Shown: positions 1 through 6,665 of the stretch, in pieces | Numbering within the stretch: position 1 is the stretch's first letter | How the letters are laid out: the number at the start of each line of letters is the position of its first letter | Assembly (NCBI GenBank): GCA_945221685.1 | Contig: CALYNN010000006.1 | Span: 1-20,453, forward strand | Direction: 5' to 3' | DNA from: an uncultured Clostridia bacterium | GTDB taxonomy: Bacteria > Bacillota > Clostridia > Oscillospirales > Acutalibacteraceae | Length of the DNA: 20,453 bases | Notes under the pieces: model-generated | The model's database searches: none | What the model was told of the DNA's origin: nothing | What the model saw: only the letters and a program-made list of their open reading frames with translations | Position numbers and translations under genes: made by a program

Positions 1-624
1 GGTGCAACTCACGCAGGTATTTCTGTCGGAGAGGACGGCGCAAGTCACCAATGCTGCGAGGATTTTGCTCTTATGAGGTCAATTCCGGGTATGGTTGTTA
101 TCTGCCCTGCCGATGATGTTGAGGCAAAGCAGGCAGTTAAAGCGGCCTATAAGTACGAGGGACCTGTTTATCTTCGCTTCGGCAGACTTGCCGTTCCCGT
201 ATTTCACGACGACAGCTACAAATTTGAAATCGGCAAGGGCGAGGTTATCAGAGAGGGTAGCGATGTAACAATTATTGCCAACGGACTTATGGTTGCCGAA
301 GCAATTGAAGCAGGCAAGGCACTTGCCGAAAAGGGCATCAGTGCAGAGATTATTAACATTGCAACAATCAAGCCTCTTGACGAGGAGCTTGTGCTTGCCT
401 CCGCAAAGAAAACAGGAAAGGTTATTACCGTCGAGGAGCATAGCATTATCGGCGGCTTAGGCGAGGCTGTTTGCGCATTGCTTGCAGAAAAGTGCCCCGT
501 TCCCGTTAAGCGAATCGGCGTTAACGACGAATTCGGTCACAGCGGCCCTGCCCTTGATTTGCTGAAGCAGTTTGGCTTAAGCGCAGAAAACATTACAAAA
601 ACCACAGAGGAATTTGTAAAATAA
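1..624 (+). CDS. Transketolase C-terminal subunit (5' end outside window)
   Basis: The reading frame is open from base 1, so this is the last 207 residues of a longer protein. The visible part starts in the pyrimidine-binding domain (GISVGEDGASHQ, then RSIPGM and VICPADD) and continues into the transketolase C-terminal domain (roughly residues 75-200 of the visible part, with SIIGGLGEAV and FGHSGP). Clostridia often encode transketolase as two adjacent genes, and this has the look of the C-terminal subunit, whose partner would lie upstream. Transketolase moves two-carbon units between sugar phosphates in the non-oxidative pentose phosphate pathway, using thiamine diphosphate. A full-length transketolase or a DXP-synthase-like protein cannot be excluded without the missing 5' part. 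The ATG at base 73 is internal and not the start. Confidence 0.9.
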   Translation, partial: GATHAGISVGEDGASHQCCEDFALMRSIPGMVVICPADDVEAKQAVKAAYKYEGPVYLRFGRLAVPVFHDDSYKFEIGKGEVIREGSDVTIIANGLMVAEAIEAGKALAEKGISAEIINIATIKPLDEELVLASAKKTGKVITVEEHSIIGGLGEAVCALLAEKCPVPVKRIGVNDEFGHSGPALDLLKQFGLSAENITKTTEEFVK

Positions 625-632
625 CAAGCATT

Positions 633-666
633 AAAAGGCTTCGGGCGAATTTGCCCGAAGCCTTTT
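633..666. terminator. Bidirectional intrinsic terminator between convergent genes
   Basis: A perfect 14-bp inverted repeat (633-646 and 653-666) encloses a 6-nt loop. It has an A-run at one end and a T-run at the other, so it can stop transcription from either side. It sits between the transketolase gene and the end of the long minus-strand operon. Confidence 0.92.
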
Positions 667-674
667 GTTAAGAA

Positions 675-1322
675 TTATGCGATTTCTTCGTCGTCCTCCT
701 CATCATCGTCGTCATCGTCATCGTCACTGCCAAGGCGTTTAAGCATTTCGCCGATATCAATATCGGGAATATCTGAGTGGTGGTCGCTGTCGTCTTCGTC
801 ATCCATACCCATATCCCTGCGAAGACGGGAGAGCAAATCGAGAGGGTCTTTTTCTTCATTTTCTTTATCAAGCAGAACTCCTCTCGCGATTTGCTGAAGG
901 TCATCATAGCAGGAAAGCAGGCTTCCAAACGCCACTCCCTCCATACTCTTCAGCGTTCTACCCGAAACGGGACCGTCTTTGAAGGAGGTTTCACAATGAC
1001 AGTAAATGCTGCCTTGACTGTCAATTCCCAGGTAAGAAACCTTTCGCTTGTCACTTTCTCTCATACAGTATTCAGCCGCCATGGTACGATAAGGTGTTGG
1101 TATAGTGATTCCGGAATAAGCCTCAAGGATAGCATAGCCAATGCTTTCATCGACGCGGATTTTAAGGATAAATCTCCTGCTTTTCGTAATGCTTTCGCAA
1201 ATGAATCCCTTGGCTGAAGAACAGTCAAGATTTTCACCAACGATGTTATGGTTTGCGCTGTTCAGATACTCTCTGAAATTGTCCATAGTTTTTTCTGCGT
1301 TTGCTTGGTTTGAAGTTTTCAT
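675..1322 (-). CDS. YbjN-like protein with extreme acidic tail
   Basis: 215 residues, soluble, no signal peptide or membrane segment. Residues ~12-165 have the spacing of the YbjN / type III secretion chaperone-like fold: an amphipathic N-terminal helix, a beta-rich core (RFILKIRV, SIGYAILEAYS), a PTPYRTMAAEY helix and a closing helix. This assignment rests on pattern only. The last ~40 residues are strongly acidic and end in an almost pure Asp/Glu run, suggesting a disordered tail that could bind basic partners or act as a degron. A GGAGG site 8 nt upstream supports this start. It is the last gene of the long minus-strand operon, 83 nt after the Lon-like gene, and is followed by the 633-666 terminator. 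Proteins of this fold often act as chaperones or adaptors, which could suit a neighbour of an AAA+ protease; that role is inference. Confidence 0.6.
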   Translation of the reverse strand: MKTSNQANAEKTMDNFREYLNSANHNIVGENLDCSSAKGFICESITKSRRFILKIRVDESIGYAILEAYSGITIPTPYRTMAAEYCMRESDKRKVSYLGIDSQGSIYCHCETSFKDGPVSGRTLKSMEGVAFGSLLSCYDDLQQIARGVLLDKENEEKDPLDLLSRLRRDMGMDDEDDSDHHSDIPDIDIGEMLKRLGSDDDDDDDDEEDDEEIA

Positions 1323-1394
1323 TTTAAATTCCTCCGTTAAATAAATTATATTTCAAAGGCTTATGCCCTTGTTGGTAAAATGTTTTGCTTATGT

Positions 1395-1419
1395 GCTTGG
1401 CAGCGTTAAACTGCCAAGC
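1395..1419 (-). other. Hairpin overlapping the Lon-like stop codon
   Basis: A 9-bp inverted repeat (1395-1403 / 1411-1419) has the stop codon (1406-1408) in its loop. No T-run follows on the minus strand, so it is unlikely to be an efficient intrinsic terminator. It could be a processing or mRNA-stability element between the last two genes of the operon. Confidence 0.4.
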
Positions 1420-4138
1420 CTTTAATTTTTGTTGTTTCTTTACTTGTGAACAGTTGGTCTACAACCTGATTGATGTGTGATACAGGCACAACCTTAAGAC
1501 TGAACTTATCAAAGGTCTCCTTGCCCATATAATCATAATTTTCCCGGGGTATGAAAACAGTTGTGCAGCCTGCCTCTTGGGCGGCCTCAAGCTTTACTTC
1601 AACACCGCCTACTGCGTGAACAGTTCCCATTAGGCTTATTTCGCCGGTAAAGGCATAGCATGAGGGTACTACGATTCCTGTTTCGGCAGAAATGATAGAA
1701 ACTACTGTTGCAACACCTGCGCTGGGACCGTCTTTTTTTGTATAGCCGTCGCCGTAGAGTGTTGTGTAGCAATGGTCCTCACAGCTTGAATTTATCATTC
1801 CTGCAACGGTATGAGCTATATCGTGGCTCTCCTTTAGGCACTCCTGCGCCATACCCAAAACCTTGTCCGTTTTTGATATGACAGTCTGTATTTCAAAGAG
1901 TGAGCCGAGACCGCTGTAGGAGTTAACATATAATCCGTTTACTATTCCGGGCTTGCTTGTAATTCCTTTCTGTCTTACAATCGGTGGCTTACCGATAATA
2001 CCGATAATATCGTCGATACCGATTTCATAGTGGCTGTTTTTCATAGTAACCTCGCCGATTATCTTTTGAGCAAAGGTGTCAAGCTCTCGGGCGCCTGCAG
2101 TTGACGAATAGTTTGAAATGAGATAATCTACTGCCTCGTCGGTAAAGGCATAGTCCTCTGCCGATACCTTGTATTCCTCAAGCATTCTCGGGAGCATATG
2201 CTCTTTAAATATCTGCTTTTTTTCAGATTTGGTGTAACCGTCAATACGAATTACTTCAAAGCGGTCAAGCAGCTCGGGCGCGATTGCCGCTTCGTTATTT
2301 GCAGTAGCAACCACAAATACTTTGTTGCAGTCGATATGTACGCCAAGGTAGTTATCCATAAACACCTTTGAATCAAGAAAATCAAGCAGTGCAGATGCTA
2401 CGGAAGTGTCCTGTGTTCTGTCGATTTTATCGATTTCGTCAAGCATTAGAATACAAGTATCACCCATTACGGAAATGAACTTCGTTATTTCAGAAGGGGA
2501 ACCTCCGTGAACAAATGAGCCTGTTCCTTTAAGAAAATCAGATTTGCTTACGCCGTTAAGGGAAATCTTATTGAAGCGCCATCCCACAGCTTTAGACATA
2601 ACCGTAAAAGTTGAGGTTTTGCCTGTTCCCGGAGGGCCGATAACTAAAAGGTTTTTGATTTTGCCCGTGCGTTCGTGGTAGTTCATCATACGGGCAAAGG
2701 CACTGATAAGCTCGTCCCTGCCTGATATTTCAGACTGCACCTTATCAATAAAGCCGTTATAGTCAAAGGGTGGCGGTACAACCGTGTTCTTATAAATATC
2801 GGCAATATACTGAAGCTTAGTTTGTGCAACCTCCATACTGCCGTCACGCTTGTCCGGACTGTTAATTGTATTAATGCACTTTTCAATAATTTTTTGGTCT
2901 GTTTCCGAAAAGGCATCTTTATGGAATCGGTAAACCGCAATAGGGTCGTTCATCAGGTTTTCCCTGTCGAGAATTGTATCAATTTCCTCGCAAGTAAACG
3001 GTTTACCGGATATATTTCTTTCCTCATCAATAGCTTTAATCAAAAGCTTTCTAAGGCAAGCCTTAATATCTCTACAGCCGGATTTAATGCCGAAATTCTC
3101 AACAACATATTTAATCGTTGAATCGTCAAAAATTTCGCTTGCATCAAAGGAATATTCCTCATAAAGCTCGGGAAGCATATATGATTTTGCAATAACAAAT
3201 TGTTCTTCTTTTGAATAATCGTTTATGTAAATCTTTTGGAAGCGGTTAAGGATTTTCGGTGAAATTTTGCTCTCATCAACAGCGGCGGCTATAATCCATG
3301 TGCTTCTTACGCTGAATTGTGCATCAAGATATTTGTCGGTAAAAGCCTGACATGACAACATTTCACTAAGCACTGAATCGGGATCACCGTCTCTGTTATT
3401 TGAATGAACCGTGCAGTCAATCTCATCAAGACCGAGAGTTATATCTGTACTGCCTAAAGAATAGAAACCGTCCCACAATGTTCCCGGAGCACTTTCTGAA
3501 TATGTTTTGTCGCAGCCTGCCAAATCAAGAATAGAGCTGATATTCGATAAATTAATAATATGCAAAGGCTTTTTTCTGGCATTTCCTATTGCCTGAATCA
3601 GCCTGCTCTTGCCTGTGCCGTTGGGACCTATCAGCAGCAGTCTCGGTCCTTTACCGGAGCGTATAGCGGAGCTGACAGCCATTGCTATTTCACGCTTGGC
3701 GGCAGTATGACCGTAAACAACCCCGTCAAGTGTCTTAACAATTTCATCGGCACTTACCTTTTCGGGTGTATATGCGGTGTTGATATTCATAATGCAATTA
3801 AGGAGCTTACCGCTATCCGAACCTTCGCATCCTGCAAGCAGAGCTTCAATACGGCTCTGTGTTTTAGGAGGGTAGGTATTTTTGCAAAGCTTATACTTAA
3901 GCTCAAGCAGCTTCATATCGGAGATGTGCCCCGCCGATTTATACTTATCAAAGGTTTCTGCGCAAGACATCTGACCTAATATGTTATTTTTGATAGCTTT
4001 GGGAAGCATATGGAAATTGGGCAAAAGCTTTTCAACTTCAGCTTGGGGATTGCTTTTGACCTTCGGCGAAGCTTTATTTACCTCGCCGATTTCAGTAGTT
4101 GCTTTGCTTTTAATTTCATCATTTTTACCGGTGCTCAT
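1406..4138 (-). CDS. Lon-like protease with two tandem AAA+ modules
   Basis: 910 residues. After a ~120-residue N-terminal region that does not look like the usual Lon substrate domain come two AAA+ modules. Module 1 has Walker A GPNGTGKS at 171-178, Walker B LDEID around D238/E239, and a sensor-2-like GCRD. Module 2 has Walker A GPPGTGKT at 501-508, Walker B LDEIDK around D567/E568, an LLDRF arginine and GARE. The C-terminal Lon protease domain (~720-905) keeps the dyad: Ser806 in DGPSAG and Lys849 in GGVEVK, 43 residues apart as in E. coli Lon (S679/K722). It should be an ATP-driven cytosolic protease; its substrates are unknown. Canonical LonA has one AAA+ module, so the duplication is unusual, and both modules look ATPase-competent. 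The start was set at the ATG at 4138 because AGGAGG lies 7 nt upstream; a 12-codon extension to 4174 is possible but runs through that site. A near-consensus promoter lies just upstream. Confidence 0.9.
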   Translation of the reverse strand: MSTGKNDEIKSKATTEIGEVNKASPKVKSNPQAEVEKLLPNFHMLPKAIKNNILGQMSCAETFDKYKSAGHISDMKLLELKYKLCKNTYPPKTQSRIEALLAGCEGSDSGKLLNCIMNINTAYTPEKVSADEIVKTLDGVVYGHTAAKREIAMAVSSAIRSGKGPRLLLIGPNGTGKSRLIQAIGNARKKPLHIINLSNISSILDLAGCDKTYSESAPGTLWDGFYSLGSTDITLGLDEIDCTVHSNNRDGDPDSVLSEMLSCQAFTDKYLDAQFSVRSTWIIAAAVDESKISPKILNRFQKIYINDYSKEEQFVIAKSYMLPELYEEYSFDASEIFDDSTIKYVVENFGIKSGCRDIKACLRKLLIKAIDEERNISGKPFTCEEIDTILDRENLMNDPIAVYRFHKDAFSETDQKIIEKCINTINSPDKRDGSMEVAQTKLQYIADIYKNTVVPPPFDYNGFIDKVQSEISGRDELISAFARMMNYHERTGKIKNLLVIGPPGTGKTSTFTVMSKAVGWRFNKISLNGVSKSDFLKGTGSFVHGGSPSEITKFISVMGDTCILMLDEIDKIDRTQDTSVASALLDFLDSKVFMDNYLGVHIDCNKVFVVATANNEAAIAPELLDRFEVIRIDGYTKSEKKQIFKEHMLPRMLEEYKVSAEDYAFTDEAVDYLISNYSSTAGARELDTFAQKIIGEVTMKNSHYEIGIDDIIGIIGKPPIVRQKGITSKPGIVNGLYVNSYSGLGSLFEIQTVISKTDKVLGMAQECLKESHDIAHTVAGMINSSCEDHCYTTLYGDGYTKKDGPSAGVATVVSIISAETGIVVPSCYAFTGEISLMGTVHAVGGVEVKLEAAQEAGCTTVFIPRENYDYMGKETFDKFSLKVVPVSHINQVVDQLFTSKETTKIKGLAV

Positions 4139-4145
4139 AATGATA

Positions 4146-4151
4146 CCTCCT
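4146..4151 (-). promoter_or_regulatory. Shine-Dalgarno site setting the Lon-like start
   Basis: A perfect AGGAGG (minus strand) ends 7 nt before the ATG at 4138. It lies inside the longer open frame that begins at 4174, so it favours the 910-residue product. Confidence 0.85.
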
Positions 4152-4182
4152 GTAATATTAAAATGTTTTTGCAATATTGCAT

Positions 4183-4211
4183 TTTATAAAGTCACGACAA
4201 CGCCGTGTCAA
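4183..4211 (-). promoter_or_regulatory. Internal sigma-A promoter for the Lon-like gene
   Basis: On the minus strand there is a perfect -35 TTGACA (4206-4211), a 17-nt spacer and a -10 TATAAA (4183-4188). Predicted transcription starts near 4176, giving a leader of about 38 nt. An inverted repeat (ACCGT-N2-ACGGT, 4213-4224) abuts the -35 and could be an operator. This would let the protease and the YbjN-like gene be expressed apart from the rest of the operon. Confidence 0.7.
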
Positions 4212-4230
4212 TACCGTTTACGGTTTTTTA

Positions 4231-4605
4231 CTAATCGTCAAGCTTGTTTTGGCTCTTAAATAACAGCCGTATTACTATGCCTAATAGTATTTCTTCTGCA
4301 CTCAGCATTACAAAGTAACCTAAAGCACCGAAGATAACCGATATAAATACCGATGAATAGGAGCTATAGTTTTCAAAATAATAAATAATCAGGCTTATAT
4401 TTATCGGCGTTGCTGTTACTGCCGTCATAAAAAACATCCAAATACTTTCGTTGTTTTTGCAAAGAGGCAATATAATAATGTCAATATAGGCAATGCCTAT
4501 TGCCAAAGCCGATATAACAAATGAAGCCTTACAGGCTGCTGTTATTGCCAATGCAGGCGGAATGGCAAGCATTAAATACTGCCATAAATACTTTAAGCGA
4601 AACAT
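4231..4605 (-). CDS. Small four-helix membrane protein, unknown
   Basis: 124 residues, not recognised. It is very hydrophobic, with about four membrane segments (residues ~8-30, ~34-50, ~57-75 and ~83-115) and a short polar C-terminus (FKSQNKLDD). The ATG at 4605 has a GGGAG site ~7 nt upstream and overlaps the stop of the preceding frame by 13 nt, so the two are probably translationally coupled. It follows the broken M50 peptidase and may have been its membrane partner or a neighbour-specific accessory; no function can be assigned from sequence. Confidence 0.75.
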   Translation of the reverse strand: MFRLKYLWQYLMLAIPPALAITAACKASFVISALAIGIAYIDIIILPLCKNNESIWMFFMTAVTATPINISLIIYYFENYSSYSSVFISVIFGALGYFVMLSAEEILLGIVIRLLFKSQNKLDD

Positions 4606-4799
4606 AATACAACTCCCAATATATTAGCTATTATAAGAAGCGGATAAGCTAATTGGCATATTACTCCTACAAATGAGGACGCTGTTTTCACATAGCCTGT
4701 TATATCGCCTTGCTTTATCAAATTACGCCTTGTGTCTTTATCAAAAACAAAATCAATAGCGTTAAACAGAATGCTTTCAGTTCCAATCAGCTCCTCCAT
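4593..4799 (-). CDS. 3' fragment of the M50-like peptidase
   Basis: If translated alone this gives ~68 residues from the ATG at 4799 (74 from a TTG at 4817). Neither start has a well-spaced ribosome site, which is expected for a remnant rather than an independent gene. The frame is open further upstream to ~4868. That upstream part (ANFVLAAINTLCISGLDG) reads as the second metal-binding region of an M50 peptidase. The rest has an amphipathic segment and one long C-terminal membrane helix (VGVICQLAYPLLIIANILG). It overlaps the following membrane-protein gene by 13 nt. Confidence 0.45.
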   Translation of the reverse strand: MEELIGTESILFNAIDFVFDKDTRRNLIKQGDITGYVKTASSFVGVICQLAYPLLIIANILGVVLCFA

Positions 4800-4846
4800 A
4801 ACAGAGCATCCGTCCAATCCCGATATACATAGTGTATTGATAGCGG

Positions 4847-5335
4847 CTAAAACGAAATTAGCCCACTTTCATGTAATATCAAGCCTATTATCATTCCAAA
4901 TATAGAGCCTGTGATTGTCCCAAAACCGTCAAGGTTAAGGTGTGCTGCATTACTAAATAACACCGTTACTCCAAAAACAAACACAGGTAAAAATGAAATC
5001 ATAAGCAGAAAATTGATTATAAATGCAAAAGCCCTGCCTGTTTTGGTGCATTTAATGTTAAATAAGGAAATTTGTAAGGAAAGAAAGGATTTTTCCACCC
5101 TGCTATATCTAATAAGCCCTTCTCTTTTAAAAAATCTAAGCAGATGCTTTACCTCAAGCTCAGACATATCGGTAGGGATTGAAAAAGGGTCAGTTTTGCC
5201 GTCAAGCTTCTGCAGAAAATGAACTGCATTGTTGCTTAGCTTAAAAGCGTTATCGTTTTTATAATCTATTACTTCATAGAAGAAATCGTCGATTTTCCTG
5301 CGAGCCAGCCAACTGACTCTTTGAGGATATTTCAT
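4847..5335 (-). CDS. 5' fragment: PqqD-like domain plus first M50 helix
   Basis: 162 residues. The first ~85 look like a PqqD-type winged-helix peptide-binding domain (LSNNAVHFLQKLDGKT, then a D/E-rich helix and FFKREGLIR). Such domains often precede maturation enzymes or M50 peptidases. Two membrane helices follow (~103-128 and ~138-158), the second ending in HESG, where a zinc-binding HExxH is expected, before the frame stops. As it stands it lacks the second His and the rest of the catalytic site, so it should be inactive as a protease unless the frame is restored. GGAGGAG lies 5 nt before the ATG. It starts 102 nt after the PP2C gene. Confidence 0.7.
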   Translation of the reverse strand: MKYPQRVSWLARRKIDDFFYEVIDYKNDNAFKLSNNAVHFLQKLDGKTDPFSIPTDMSELEVKHLLRFFKREGLIRYSRVEKSFLSLQISLFNIKCTKTGRAFAFIINFLLMISFLPVFVFGVTVLFSNAAHLNLDGFGTITGSIFGMIIGLILHESGLISF

Positions 5336-5437
5336 ATCTGCTCCTCCAAGGTGTTATTACGTAGCTTAAGAATAAGCTCTTCTTTGATGTTTACTACCGT
5401 TGTGTATCATTATACGATGATTGTGACGATAATAAAT

Positions 5438-6643
5438 TTAGGGGGTGTTTTCTATGCCTTCGGAATCATCATCGGTATTTGAACTGCTTTTGTTATCAGT
5501 ATCGTCCTTAGAGCTGCTTTTACCGCTATCGGTGCTTTCTTTATCGTTTTCTTCAAGCTTAGACAGTCTTGCGGAAAGGTCCTTGCATATTTCCGATATT
5601 GCACTTATTTCTTCTTCCTGAGCCTGATTAACCGCTGATAAGGCTTTTATTTTTTCGCCTGCTATTGCTGTTCCCGTTATGCCGGCAGCAAGAGCGGCAA
5701 CGGCAATAATAATTGCTATTACGGCTTTAGAAATATTTACAGTAAGCTTCCCTGCCTTGCTTTTATTTATCGGGATAGAGCTACTGTGTGAATCTGACTC
5801 TTTTTTAGGCTCCGGAACCTTTTTATCTTCTGTCTTTAACGCGGAAGAATCTTTTGATTTTACTGCATTATTACCGACATCGGAGTATTTGCAGGTGCTT
5901 GGCGTGGGTGCTTTGTTATCATTAATCTTATAAATTACACAGGAAATATCGTCTGAAACATTTGCCTGCCTTATGTGGTAATTTGAAACATAGTGCTGAA
6001 GTGCATCGTTGTCGTTTAGCTTAAATGCCTCTGCAAGCTGAACTGTATCAAAGGATTGGTAGGAAAAATCAAGATAAGGGTCTGAAAAGCCGTCGGTACA
6101 AAGCATAATTGCTTTATAGTCTGACGGGTTTAAACGGAGCACTCTCATTCTTGACCTTTGGTCAGGATAGCCTGCACTGTAAACCCGTCCGTCAGGACTG
6201 TTGTCGGGACCGGAGATAAGCGTTACGCCTATCTCCTGTGATGTGTTTGCATTACCGAAAACTGCACCGTCGCCGGCATGAAGAATACATATATGATTAT
6301 CTGTTTTGATTAGCGCCAAAAATGTAGAAGCAAAATCCTCTTTGTTACCTGTATTATATTTGTTGCACAGCTCGTTAAGGACATCGTTAATCATTTCGCA
6401 TATACATATCCGTATTCTTTCCGCTGACTCCGTTTCGAAAAAATGCTTGTCCCTCAATTTTGAAATTCGTTCTCCTACACGAAAGGCAAGATGGTGAGCT
6501 CCTATGCCACCGAACGGTGCATTAGAAACGCCGTCACAAACGCAGATAACATCTTTTTGTTCGCTGATATATACTGCATCATCACAGGGCTTGTTATCAT
6601 ATGTATGGGATCTTCCTGTATTATTTACAGACAGAATTTTCAT
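5438..6643 (-). CDS. PP2C-family Ser/Thr phosphatase with membrane anchor
   Basis: 401 residues. Residues 1-240 are a PP2C (PPM) phosphatase: D21/D22, CDGVS at 36-40, STFLALI at 106-112, HAGDGAVF at 122-129, CTDGFSD at 182-188 and DDISCVIY at 231-238 supply the Mg/Mn-binding aspartates. It should remove phosphate from Ser/Thr, presumably opposing the kinase next to it. A ~60-residue polar linker leads to one membrane helix (~306-326), then a short coiled coil (~335-368) and a Ser/Asp-rich disordered tail. The catalytic domain would be cytosolic and the coiled coil and tail outside, which suggests an extracytoplasmic input or tether, as in membrane-anchored PstP/PrpC relatives. AAGGAGG lies 8 nt before the start, and the gap to the kinase gene is 22 nt. 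Confidence 0.92.
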   Translation of the reverse strand: MKILSVNNTGRSHTYDNKPCDDAVYISEQKDVICVCDGVSNAPFGGIGAHHLAFRVGERISKLRDKHFFETESAERIRICICEMINDVLNELCNKYNTGNKEDFASTFLALIKTDNHICILHAGDGAVFGNANTSQEIGVTLISGPDNSPDGRVYSAGYPDQRSRMRVLRLNPSDYKAIMLCTDGFSDPYLDFSYQSFDTVQLAEAFKLNDNDALQHYVSNYHIRQANVSDDISCVIYKINDNKAPTPSTCKYSDVGNNAVKSKDSSALKTEDKKVPEPKKESDSHSSSIPINKSKAGKLTVNISKAVIAIIIAVAALAAGITGTAIAGEKIKALSAVNQAQEEEISAISEICKDLSARLSKLEENDKESTDSGKSSSKDDTDNKSSSNTDDDSEGIENTP

Positions 6644-6665
6644 AAATTATTCCTCCTTATTAAGC

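Larger units (their letters stand above)
4593..5335 (-). pseudogene. Disrupted PqqD-like/M50 membrane metallopeptidase gene
   Basis: Two adjacent minus-strand frames make one M50-like protein when joined. Frame 1 (from 5335) ends in a membrane helix carrying HESG, the start of the zinc motif HExxH, and stops at 4847. Frame 2 is open from about 4868 and has an N-x-x-C-x-x-x-L-D-G stretch matching the second M50 motif NxxPxxxLDG, followed by an M50-like tail. The break is a one-base shift near 4860-4864. Adding one base there would restore HESGH. However, the two motifs sit only ~10 residues apart, instead of the tens of residues usual between them, so the junction may instead be an out-of-frame internal deletion. 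Confidence 0.6.

Noticed and set aside
777..1217. Open frame on + opposite the YbjN-like gene, and similar long antisense frames (e.g. 3560-3979, 13126-13545)
   Set aside because: They lie wholly opposite well-supported genes, have no ribosome sites and show no recognisable domain. Codon bias of the true strand explains them.
1345..1350. Perfect TATAAT on the minus strand upstream of the YbjN-like gene
   Set aside because: No acceptable -35 hexamer 16-18 nt away and no extended -10; probably chance in AT-rich sequence.
4845..4875. Programmed -1 frameshift joining the two M50 frames
   Set aside because: There is no slippery heptamer of the A-AAA-AAG type at the junction, and a -1 slip would yield HESGA, not the HExxH zinc motif. 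Mutation, deletion or sequence error fits better.
5409..5414. Perfect TATAAT on the minus strand in the 102-nt gap between the PP2C and M50 genes
   Set aside because: The -35 position is poor and there is no extended -10. It could be a weak internal promoter, but the evidence is too thin.
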